Origin: Fimbriimonas sp.
Lineage (GTDB): Bacteria > Armatimonadota > Fimbriimonadia > Fimbriimonadales > Fimbriimonadaceae
Length of the DNA stretch: 12,632 bases
Direction of reading: 5' to 3'
NCBI GenBank assembly: GCA_030447945.1
Contig: JAUJNV010000045.1
Location: 1 to 12,632 of the forward strand
Of the stretch, positions 6,677 through 12,632 are shown one piece after another; the first letter of the stretch is position 1; the number at the start of each line of letters is the position of its first letter. Under the pieces are notes generated by a model, which saw only the letters and a list, made by a program, of their open reading frames with translations, searched no databases and was not told the DNA's origin. A program made the position numbers and the translations under genes.

Positions 6677-6898
6677 TTAGCCGCCCGAGTTGGTGCCCGA
6701 ATTGCTGCCGGAGTTGCTGCCGCTATTGGTGTGGCCGCCCGTCGCGGTCAGGCCGGTCGTGGCGCCACCGGTCGTGAATCCGGCGCTGAAGCCGTTCGAG
6801 CCGTTACCGTCGTTGTTGCTCTCGCCCTGACAACCGATCATCACGGCCGCCATGATCGCAACCAGAATGAGAGGGAGTGCGTAATTCTTAAACTTCAT
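6677..6898 (-). CDS. Small Gly/Ser/Asn/Thr-rich lipoprotein
   Basis: The 73-residue product has a positive start (MKFKNY), a hydrophobic core (ALPLILVAIMAAVM) and a lipobox ending in Cys23 (VMIGC), so it should be lipid-anchored at the membrane. The mature part of about 50 residues is low complexity, with GFTTGGATTGLTATGG and a tail of repeated GSNS/GTNS units encoded by imperfect 12-bp repeats. A good SD (AGGAG, minus strand 6908-6904) lies five bases before the ATG, and a strong terminator follows, so this is a complete single-gene unit. I know no named family; the composition suggests a flexible surface or spacer peptide, which is inference only. Confidence 0.75.
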   Translation of the reverse strand: MKFKNYALPLILVAIMAAVMIGCQGESNNDGNGSNGFSAGFTTGGATTGLTATGGHTNSGSNSGSNSGTNSGG

Positions 6899-7060
6899 GT
6901 TTTCTCCTGTGAGTCCCTTCGCCCCGGACGCCTAACTGCCCCACGCGGCTAACTTCACAAGGATAGCGCATTCCGCAAAATTTTTCATCCCCCTGCGCAT
7001 AAAACGATGAACAGGGAGGCTGAAGGGGCGCGCTCAGACGTCTGGATCGAAGGTGACGGT

Positions 7061-7102
7061 GGACGGCGGGAGGCACGCTTCGGACGGCGGGAGGCACGCT
7101 TC
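7061..7102. repeat. Perfect 21-bp tandem duplication in intergenic DNA
   Basis: The unit at 7061-7081 (starting GGACGGCGGGAGGCACGCTT) is repeated exactly at 7082-7102. It lies in the 284-base region between the lipoprotein start and the HIT gene. Apart from the lipoprotein SD, this duplication, a half copy of the 7-bp repeat and a possible -10 element, I see nothing else in that region. Confidence 0.85.
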
Positions 7103-7137
7103 GCCAAGACCAGAGAAGCCCTCCGTCATCTCTCGTC

Positions 7138-7159
7138 CCTCATCTCTAACCTCTAACTT
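7138..7159. repeat. Half copy of the 7-bp-unit hairpin repeat
   Basis: The segment CTCTAACCTCTAACTT matches the right arm of copies A and B, but no left arm or shared core is present nearby. It lies just upstream of the HIT gene and may be a decayed or partial element. Confidence 0.55.
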
Positions 7160-7170
7160 CCCCGAGCCGG

Positions 7171-7176
7171 TATAAC
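7171..7176 (+). promoter_or_regulatory. Possible -10 element implying a leaderless HIT transcript
   Basis: TATAAC (five of six matches to TATAAT) ends six bases before the ATG at 7183, so transcription would start at or next to the start codon. No SD is present. No clear -35 hexamer was seen at the expected distance. Confidence 0.4.
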
Positions 7177-7182
7177 CCGCAC

Positions 7183-7683
7183 ATGGCCGAGGTGCTCTGG
7201 GCGCCGTGGCGTATGGCCTACATCCAAGGCGCGCCCAAGGAAGGTGAGACGGGCGGAGACATCTTCGTCGATCTGCCCGCGCGCGGCGACGACCGGACGA
7301 ACCTCATTCTCTACCGCGGGGAGAGGGCGTTCGTCATGCTCAACGCCTATCCGTACACTAGTGGACACCTGATGGTCGCGCCCTACCGGCAGGTGGCGGA
7401 CGTGGGCCTCATGACCGACGCGGAGCACCTGGAGATCGGGCGATTGCTCGGAAGGTGCGTCGCGTGGATCCGGGAGTGCTACTCGCCCGACGGATTCAAT
7501 CTCGGCGTGAACATGGGGCGCGCCGCCGGAGCGGGCATCCCGAACCACCTTCACTGGCACGTGGTCCCCCGCTGGGGGGGCGACACGAACTTCATGACGG
7601 CTACCGCCGGGGTACGGGTGATTCCCGAGGGCCTTCCTGAGACCTACGAGCGGTTGGCGGCGGTGGTGGCTCGTGACGTTTGA
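7183..7683 (+). CDS. HIT-family nucleotide hydrolase/transferase (Ap4A phosphorylase-like)
   Basis: The 166-residue cytosolic protein has the histidine-triad motif HLHWH (His122, His124, His126), with His124 the expected nucleophile on the phosphate. It also has the family segments LNAYPYTSGHLMVAP (Asn53 to about residue 67) and FNLGVNMG before the triad. The N-terminus VLWAPWRMAYI is typical of the bacterial group related to mycobacterial Ap4A phosphorylase (Rv2613c), which degrades dinucleoside polyphosphates; that subgroup call is less certain than HIT membership. The stop overlaps the start of the uracil-DNA glycosylase gene by 11 bases, so the two are co-transcribed and probably translationally coupled. 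Confidence 0.9.
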   Translation: MAEVLWAPWRMAYIQGAPKEGETGGDIFVDLPARGDDRTNLILYRGERAFVMLNAYPYTSGHLMVAPYRQVADVGLMTDAEHLEIGRLLGRCVAWIRECYSPDGFNLGVNMGRAAGAGIPNHLHWHVVPRWGGDTNFMTATAGVRVIPEGLPETYERLAAVVARDV

Positions 7684-8341
7684 GGAGCTGCGTCAGGCAT
7701 CCCTAGGCTGCCTCGCGTGCCCGCTCGCCAACCGCCGCACGAACGTCGTCTTCGGCGAGGGCGACCTGGACGCGAACCTCGTACTGATCGGCGAGGGTCC
7801 TGGCGACAATGAGGACAAGACTGGCCGTCCCTTCGTCGGCGCGGCGGGAAAGCTGCTGGATAAGGCCATCGCCGAAGCCGGTCTCACGCGGGAGCAGCTC
7901 TACATCACGAACACGGTGAAGTGCCGGGCCGCCGACTGGTCCACGGGCCGCCCAGTGAACAGGCCGCCTACCGCCGAAGAGACGGCCGCCTGTCGTCAGT
8001 GGCTCGTGCCGCAGCTCGGCCTTATCCAGCCGAAGGTGATCCTCTGCATCGGCGCGCCGAGCGCCAAGAACATCATCAAGAAGAACTTCAAGATCACGCA
8101 GGAGCGTGGCATGTACTTCCCCTGCGAGTTCGCCAAGACCGCCATCGCGACCCTCCACCCCGCCTACATCCTGCGCGCCATGGCGGCGGGCGGCGACGGG
8201 GGTTACCCCTTCCTCGTGCAGGACATACGAAAAGCCTGGGATGCCGCCGAGCGCCTCGCGGCGAAGAAGAGCGTCGAGGGCATGCCCACCCCCATCCCAA
8301 ACGCCGGGGACGAAGAAGGGACGCAGGAGAGCCTGTTCTAA
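7673..8341 (+). CDS. Family 4 uracil-DNA glycosylase (Fe-S cluster type)
   Basis: The enzyme removes uracil from DNA to start base-excision repair. The 222-residue protein has the family 4 motif GEGPGDNEDKTGRPFVG (residues 40-56) for the active site and LHPAYILR (161-168) as the second motif. Four cysteines fit the 4Fe-4S ligands: Cys13, Cys16, Cys84 (in NTVKC) and Cys107. The gap between the third and fourth is 22 residues, longer than I remember for the family, from an insert around WSTGRPVNRP. A C-terminal tail of about 30 polar residues (GMPTPIPNAGDEEGTQESLF) follows the fold. It starts with GTG inside the end of the HIT gene. Identification is firm. Confidence 0.93.
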   Translation: MTFEELRQASLGCLACPLANRRTNVVFGEGDLDANLVLIGEGPGDNEDKTGRPFVGAAGKLLDKAIAEAGLTREQLYITNTVKCRAADWSTGRPVNRPPTAEETAACRQWLVPQLGLIQPKVILCIGAPSAKNIIKKNFKITQERGMYFPCEFAKTAIATLHPAYILRAMAAGGDGGYPFLVQDIRKAWDAAERLAAKKSVEGMPTPIPNAGDEEGTQESLF

Positions 8342-8348
8342 AGACGAT

Positions 8349-8550
8349 TCCGGACCCCCTCGCCTTTTGCTCCGGCAAAGGGAGAGGGGGCAGGGGGTGA
8401 GGGTTCCGGGAAGTGATGATGCCTGATGGCTGATGGCTGAGTCCAGAGGCTTCTTCCCTACACCCCGCACCCACTACCCACGGGACTTTCCGGAACCCTC
8501 ACCCCCTGCCCCCTCTCCCTTGGCCGGAGCAAAAGGCGAGGGGGTCCGGA
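8349..8550. repeat. 66-bp near-perfect inverted repeat with a 70-base loop
   Basis: Arm 8349-8414 is complementary to 8485-8550 with two mismatches (one in GGCAAAGG versus GGCCAAGG, one near the inner end). The arms are C- and G-rich on opposite strands (CCCCCTCGCC, GGGGGCAGGGGG). The loop contains TGATGGCTGATGGCTGA, a short 7-bp repeat. It fills most of the 260-base gap between the glycosylase and FHA genes; the rest holds only a possible -10 element. It could stop transcription as RNA, though no T-run follows. The layout is like a small non-autonomous element or a pair of oppositely oriented dispersed repeats. Confidence 0.85.
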
Positions 8551-8601
8551 GATCTCTGTGTCCTCTTGTGGTCCAGGAATTGCTACTATGTCTCTAGCGC
8601 C

Positions 8602-8961
8602 ATGACACCTACTCCTCCTCCCCAGACACCGGATATCGTCGCCCTCGTCTGCGCCAGCGGCCCCGATCAGGGAAAGCGTATCGCTCTGAGCGCGCAAGAC
8701 GTGATCCTGGGCCGTTCGCCGCAGGCCGGGCTCCTCAGCGGGGACCCGGACGCCAACGAGCAGCACGTAGCCGTTGCCGGGCGGGACGGGGCGGTCCGGT
8801 TCCGGACGCTGGGCGAGGCGAAGGTCTTCGTAGACGCGTCCGAACACACCGAAGGCACGCTTGCCCCCGGTCAGCAACTCCGCGTGGGACGTTCCTTCTG
8901 GCAGCTCGCCACGATCACGGTCACCCCGGGGGAGAGATCGACACCGTGTTCGAGAAGATGA
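8602..8961 (+). CDS. FHA-domain protein, probably the N-terminal part of the following PrsW gene
   Basis: FHA domains bind phosphothreonine peptides. The visible protein of 119 residues has VILGRSPQAG, DANEQHVAVAGRDG, the turn SEHTEGTLAPGQQLRVG and a last strand FWQLATITV. The usual serine before the conserved His is replaced (EQH instead of SRRH), so phosphopeptide binding may be weak. The last ten residues (GERSTPCSRR) do not look like protein from this family. The frame is lost in CCCCGGGGG at 8924-8932; one extra G there would lead into the frame of the next segment. TACTAT at 8584 could be a -10 for an almost leaderless transcript. The domain call is good; whether the gene really ends here is uncertain. 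Confidence 0.7.
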   Translation: MTPTPPPQTPDIVALVCASGPDQGKRIALSAQDVILGRSPQAGLLSGDPDANEQHVAVAGRDGAVRFRTLGEAKVFVDASEHTEGTLAPGQQLRVGRSFWQLATITVTPGERSTPCSRR

Positions 8962-9978
8962 GCGGCCGGTTCAGCACGATGGTGGGCGTCGAGCGGCTCG
9001 AAGGGTTCGACGCGAAGGGGATGTTCTCCGCCGTCGGCCACAAGCGTAGCGACGAGGACGTGGAGGATTACTTTATCGTCGGCACGCGGACGACGACGCC
9101 CCCGCTCGGGGCGGTCGACACGAGTTGGCCGAAGCCGTGGCTCTTCGCGCGGGCGTTCGCGTTCGCCCTCGTCGTCTACCTCGGCTTTTACTGTTTCATT
9201 CCAGCAGTGGCTGAATCCAAATCTTCTGCCCGGCTTGATTTTCGTCGGCTCGTTCGGCATTCCCCTTGCCCTGCTCCTCTTTTTCTGGGAGATGAACGTC
9301 CGGCGCAACGTGTCGCTCTACCAGGTAATCAAACTCTTCCTGGCGGGCGGCGTACTGTCGTTGATCACCTCCCTTATCTTCTTTCAGTTCCTGGGTCCGG
9401 CGCTGGGCTGGCTGAGCCATTCGGCGGCCGGCATTATCGAGGAGACCGGGAAACTTATCGCGCTCCTACTCGTTACCGGCAAAGTGACCAAGTACCGCTG
9501 GACTCTCAACGGCCTTCTTCTGGGAGCGACGATCGGCGCGGGATTCGCTGCCTTCGAGTCGGCAGGATACGCGCTCAAGCAGATCTTCGATTACGGCCTT
9601 CCTCGGGGAATCTACGAGATGCTCGACGTCATTCGCCTGCGCGCCCTCCTCGCTCCAGGCATGCACATTGCCTGGACGGCGCTGGTCGGCGCTGCGCTTT
9701 GGAAGGTGAAAGGGGACCAGCCGTTCCGGTTCGACATGCTCCAGGATCCGCGCTTCCTCCGGGCCTTTCTCATCGCGATGGCCCTGCACATGCTGTGGAA
9801 CTCGCCACTGTCGGGGAAGGTGCCGTTCTACGGCCTGAACATTGGCCTCACCGTCGTGGCGTGGTTCTTCATCATCCATTACGTGAACGACGGTCTTCAG
9901 CAGGTGCGCCAAGCGCAAGCCGAGGCATCACCCGCCCCGGTCGCTGAGCCAGAGGCCCCGGCAACGGCGCCGGCGTAG
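8946..9978 (+). pseudogene. PrsW-family intramembrane metalloprotease, interrupted by a frameshift near 9201
   Basis: PrsW-type proteases cleave membrane substrates within the bilayer. The first part (GTG 8946 to about 9200) encodes a polar region with DYFIVGTRTTTPPL, then the first transmembrane helix (LFARAFAFALVVYLGFYCFI). The rest lies in another frame from about 9202 (QQWLNPNLLPGLIFVGSF) to the stop at 9976-9978, with about seven more helices. It carries the family motifs: EETGK in GIIEETGK, FAAFE in GAGFAAFE, His in APGMHIAW and HMLWN. Removing one C at 9201-9202 joins both parts in one protein. An open frame beginning near 9202 could still make most of the core but lacks a start with a good SD. 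Whether this is a real mutation, recoding or a sequence error cannot be decided here. Confidence 0.75.
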
Positions 9979-10009
9979 CGAAAAGCCCCGCCAAAGGTAA
10001 AACAAACCT

Positions 10010-11272
10010 ATGGCCAAGCCGGTGCTGATCGTGGGCGGGGGTCTCGCCGGGCTCGTGTGCGCGCGTACCCTCCACAACGCGGGGGTGCCGTTCCTGTTGC
10101 TCGATGCGGAGGACCGTCCGGGCGGTCGCCTCAAGACGGATATCGTCGACGGCTTCCGCCTCGACCGCGGCTTTCAGGTCTACTTCGATGCCTACCCCAA
10201 TGCGTCCGCGCAGCTCGATCACGCCGCGTTGGATCTCCGGCCCTTCCGTTCCGGCGCGCAGATATTCCACGGCGGCGCGCTGAACCTTATCGACCAGAAG
10301 AAGCCGCTCGCGATGCTCCTCTCTCGCTTCCTGCCCCCGAAGGACAAGCTTAAGCTCCATCAGATGATGGGAACGCTGTCGGAGTCGGAGGTAGGCGGCA
10401 TCCGCATCATGGCGGATATGACGGCCGAGGAGCACCTGCAGGGGCTGGGGTTCAGCGAGACGTTCATGGAGCGGTTCGCGCACCCGTTCTTCGGCAGCGT
10501 CTTCCTGGACCGGTCCCTCCAGGTCTCCCGCCGCCAGCTCCTGTTCGTGTGGAAGATGCTCGTAGATGGGAACGCTAACCTCCCCGCGAAGGGGATCGAG
10601 GAGATCCCGAAGCAGATCGTCGCGGACCTACCGCGCTACGCATTGCGGGAGTTCTCCAAGGTAGCCGAAGTTTTGCGGGAGAACGGACGCGCCGTCGGCG
10701 TGCGGCTGGACACGAACGAGCGGTTCGAAGGCTCGGCCGTCGTGATCGCCACCGAGGCAGACGCCGCCGCGCGTCTGAGCGGGCTTCCGACCGTCGAGGG
10801 CCGTAAGTCCTCCACGTGCCTCTACTTCGATAGCCCCCATCGGATCGTAGAGGGGGCGTACCTCGTCTTGAACGCGAGCGGCTCGGGCCGCGTGAGCCAC
10901 GTGGCGCCGATTACCAACGTGGCACCGGACTACTGCCCGAGCGGGAAGCACCTGGTCGCGGTCACCGTCCTCGGCGAGGACCCGATGGACGACGAGGCGC
11001 TGGCGGAAGAGGTGCGGCGGGAGATGACGGAGTGGTTCCCGCAGGCGATCCCTCTGCGTTGGCGCTTCCTCCGCGCCTACCGCGTCCCCTACGCCCAGAT
11101 GCCCCAGCCCGTCGGTGGGCACGCGCAACTTCCGGAGAACGAGACACGCCTGCCCGGGCTGTATTTCGCCGGCGAGTTCACCACGAACGCCTCTATCGAC
11201 GGTGCGGTGGAGTCCGCCGTGCGGTGCGCGAACCTCATTCTGGAGAGGGAGCACGCCGCGGTGGCCGCGTGA
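10010..11272 (+). CDS. NAD(P)/FAD-dependent amine-oxidase-family oxidoreductase
   Basis: The 420-residue flavoprotein has the N-terminal dinucleotide-binding motif VGGGLAGL (residues 8-15) with the acidic end at LLLDAED, the GGR motif (38-40), and a C-terminal FAD motif GLYFAGEFTTNASIDGAVESA near residue 380. This is the fold shared by protoporphyrinogen oxidases, phytoene desaturases and amine oxidases; the substrate cannot be assigned. The segment LDRGFQVYFDAYPN is a useful family landmark. No signal peptide is visible, so it is cytosolic or membrane-peripheral. Its start lies 31 bases after the PrsW stop with only a weak upstream purine tract (AAAGG). Its TGA overlaps the GTG of the next gene by four bases (GTGA), suggesting coupled translation. 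Confidence 0.88.
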   Translation: MAKPVLIVGGGLAGLVCARTLHNAGVPFLLLDAEDRPGGRLKTDIVDGFRLDRGFQVYFDAYPNASAQLDHAALDLRPFRSGAQIFHGGALNLIDQKKPLAMLLSRFLPPKDKLKLHQMMGTLSESEVGGIRIMADMTAEEHLQGLGFSETFMERFAHPFFGSVFLDRSLQVSRRQLLFVWKMLVDGNANLPAKGIEEIPKQIVADLPRYALREFSKVAEVLRENGRAVGVRLDTNERFEGSAVVIATEADAAARLSGLPTVEGRKSSTCLYFDSPHRIVEGAYLVLNASGSGRVSHVAPITNVAPDYCPSGKHLVAVTVLGEDPMDDEALAEEVRREMTEWFPQAIPLRWRFLRAYRVPYAQMPQPVGGHAQLPENETRLPGLYFAGEFTTNASIDGAVESAVRCANLILEREHAAVAA

Positions 11273-12246
11273 GGGTCGGCGTCGTCGGGGCCGGAGTGGC
11301 TGGTCTCGCGGCGGCCCGCACCCTGGCTCGGGATGGGCACGAGATCCTTCTGTTCGAGAAGGAGGGGACCGTCGGCGGGCGCGTCGCGACACTGCGGCAA
11401 GGAGCTTTCATCTGGGACACGGGTGCGACGAGCATCGCGCCGCGAGGCAAAGCGATCGAAGACCTGATGCTCCGCGAGCTCGACGTCACGGACCTCGTGC
11501 GCGTGGAGAAACCGATCTATCTCCACTCCAGCCTCCACATCGAGCGCGGCGACCCGAAGCGGCACGCGGAGCGGTACACCTACCGTGGAGGCATCGACAC
11601 TCTCCCGAGGCTCCTGGCCGAAGGGTTGGAGGTTCGCCACGGGTGCCGCGCGGAAGGGATCGAACGAACTGCGGGGGGTTACTCCTTTTGCGGTGAGGAT
11701 TTCGACGCCGTCGTCCTGACGCCCCCGGTCCCGCAGGCGTCCGCCCTCCTCTGGAGCGTCGGCGAGAGTCGCGCCCTCGCCCACACCCGCTACCGGCCCT
11801 GCCTGAGCGTGCTCCTCGGCTTCGACGCCACGCTCCCTCGCCTGCCCTACCACGCCCTTCTCGACCCCCGCCAGAGGCACCCCCTGACGTGGCTCAGCGT
11901 GGAATCGGAAAAGTCCCCCGGCCGCGCTCCCGAAGGAGGCACTGCCCTCGGCGCGCAACTCAGCGCGGAGTACAGCCTCCTGCACTACACATGGCCCGAC
12001 GAGGAGATCGTGCAGGCCACCCTCCTCCACATCGCGCGCCTCTACGGCCCCTCGTTCGCCACCCCCGTCGCCACGGCCGTCAAGCGTTGGAAGTATTCGC
12101 AGCCCACCGCCACGGCCGACTTCGACAATGTGAATCCCCCGGGCTCCCGCCTGATCGTCGCCGGCGACGGCCTCGCGGCAGGGCGGGTCGAAGAGGCTTA
12201 TGAATCCGGCCTGCGCGCGGCTAGGCTACTCTTGGAGGAGAGATGA
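11269..12246 (+). CDS. FAD-dependent oxidoreductase of the renalase-like (COG3380) type
   Basis: The 325-residue protein has a dinucleotide motif VVGAGVAGLAAARTL (residues 5-19), Glu30 in LLFEKEG for the ribose, GGR at 36-38 and the early GAFIWDTGA segment typical of this group. Near the C-terminus LIVAGDGLAAGRVEEAYESG is the expected FAD motif. It is shorter than, and clearly distinct from, the preceding oxidoreductase, so it is not a recent duplicate. The GTG at 11269 is the right start because the dinucleotide motif follows at once; the frame is open further upstream but is antiparallel to nothing and only overlaps the previous gene. It ends in ATGA overlap with the next gene. Substrate unknown. 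Confidence 0.87.
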   Translation: MRVGVVGAGVAGLAAARTLARDGHEILLFEKEGTVGGRVATLRQGAFIWDTGATSIAPRGKAIEDLMLRELDVTDLVRVEKPIYLHSSLHIERGDPKRHAERYTYRGGIDTLPRLLAEGLEVRHGCRAEGIERTAGGYSFCGEDFDAVVLTPPVPQASALLWSVGESRALAHTRYRPCLSVLLGFDATLPRLPYHALLDPRQRHPLTWLSVESEKSPGRAPEGGTALGAQLSAEYSLLHYTWPDEEIVQATLLHIARLYGPSFATPVATAVKRWKYSQPTATADFDNVNPPGSRLIVAGDGLAAGRVEEAYESGLRAARLLLEER

Positions 12247-12632
12247 GGGCCCTTCTGCTTTTAGGCGCGCTCGCGTTGACCCTAGGACAGGGCATCGCGC
12301 CGGCGCGGATGCGGGCCGAGATGAACGGGCGTCACATCGGTTGGGCCACCCTGACGCAGGAGATGGTCGAGGGGCAGAAGCGGGTCGAACTGTGGGTGCA
12401 GTTCGGCAAAGAGCTCCGGGTGCACACCCTTTCCCTGTTCGACGCCCAGGGCATGCCGGTCCGGAAGGTGCAGGACCTCGAACGCCAGTCCCCGCGCGAG
12501 CGGTCGCAAATCGTCGTCACATTCGACGCGGCAGGGGCGACGGTGGTGACGGATAAAAAGGGCGTGCGGAAGGTGCGCAAGGTTCCCCTCGTCGAGGGCG
12601 CGGCGCGGGCCAACCCCAGCGACTACTGGTTT
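12243..12632 (+). CDS. Start of a secreted protein, cut by the right window edge
   Basis: The ATG overlaps the stop of the preceding oxidoreductase (ATGA), and GGAGGAGAG immediately upstream gives a good SD. The frame stays open for 130 codons to the window edge. The N-terminus MRALLLLGALALTLGQGIAPA is a clear signal peptide. The mature part is rich in beta-strand patterns with alternating charged residues (KRVELWVQFGKELRVHTLSLFD, in shorter pieces) and ends visibly at NPSDYWF. I do not recognise the family. Its position as third gene of a coupled set suggests expression together with the two flavoproteins, but a cytosolic pair with an exported partner has no obvious common pathway. Confidence 0.8.
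   Translation, partial: MRALLLLGALALTLGQGIAPARMRAEMNGRHIGWATLTQEMVEGQKRVELWVQFGKELRVHTLSLFDAQGMPVRKVQDLERQSPRERSQIVVTFDAAGATVVTDKKGVRKVRKVPLVEGAARANPSDYWF

Noticed and set aside
6286..6777. A 163-codon open frame on the plus strand starting in the terminator after the ANTAR gene
   Set aside because: It runs through the two-way terminator and then antisense through the lipoprotein gene, and its composition shows no family or fold; it is a chance frame.
7703..8470. A 255-codon open frame on the minus strand opposite the uracil-DNA glycosylase
   Set aside because: It is antisense to a firmly identified enzyme and extends into the inverted repeat; no domain is recognisable.
8349..8550. CRISPR-like or phage attachment repeat
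   Set aside because: The repeats are inverted and only two in number, with no spacer series, integrase or cas gene nearby.
8946..9947. A single 333-codon protein in the first PrsW frame
   Set aside because: After about 9200 the frame gives charged, Arg/Pro-rich sequence while the other frame gives clear PrsW helices and catalytic motifs; only the first 85 codons are meaningful.

Overview
The window is high-GC bacterial DNA with dense genes, short intergenic gaps rich in hairpin-forming repeats, and few strong Shine-Dalgarno (SD) sites. A secreted protein with a Cu-amine-oxidase-N-like stalk domain, a PhoPQ-related hydrolase, an FHA/PrsW locus and an ANTAR response regulator together suggest Armatimonadota (Fimbriimonadia-like). 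That assignment is inference from gene content; no rRNA or other marker is present.

Layout. The left edge is the 3' end of an unrecognised gene. It is followed by queF (preQ0 to preQ1 reductase), whose start codon abuts a short tandem repeat. A secreted PhoPQ-activated-type alpha/beta hydrolase (minus strand) and a secreted stalk-domain protein with a Lys/Pro/Ala linker (plus strand) diverge from a shared intergenic region. Next come a divergent PilZ protein, a convergent unrecognised helical protein, and an orphan REC-ANTAR response regulator closed by a strong terminator. About 330 bases then hold no convincing protein gene but several hairpins, up to a two-way terminator shared with a tiny Gly/Ser/Asn-rich lipoprotein gene on the minus strand; this interval is a candidate structured RNA. 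A HIT protein and a family 4 uracil-DNA glycosylase form an overlapping pair. After a 66-bp near-perfect inverted repeat comes an FHA domain followed by a PrsW-type intramembrane protease whose frame is broken. The right part is a tightly coupled set: two different FAD-dependent amine-oxidase-fold oxidoreductases and the start of a secreted protein that runs off the window.

Working together. Most genes look like ordinary chromosomal functions: queuosine synthesis, DNA repair and nucleotide hygiene, signalling, and envelope proteins. The unusual material lies between the genes: two copies of one hairpin repeat built from 7-bp units, one of which supplies the stop codon of the hydrolase gene; a related 8-bp tandem array at queF; a perfect 21-bp tandem duplication; and the 66-bp inverted repeat. 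I saw no CRISPR array, transposase, tRNA, rRNA or recognisable defence system.
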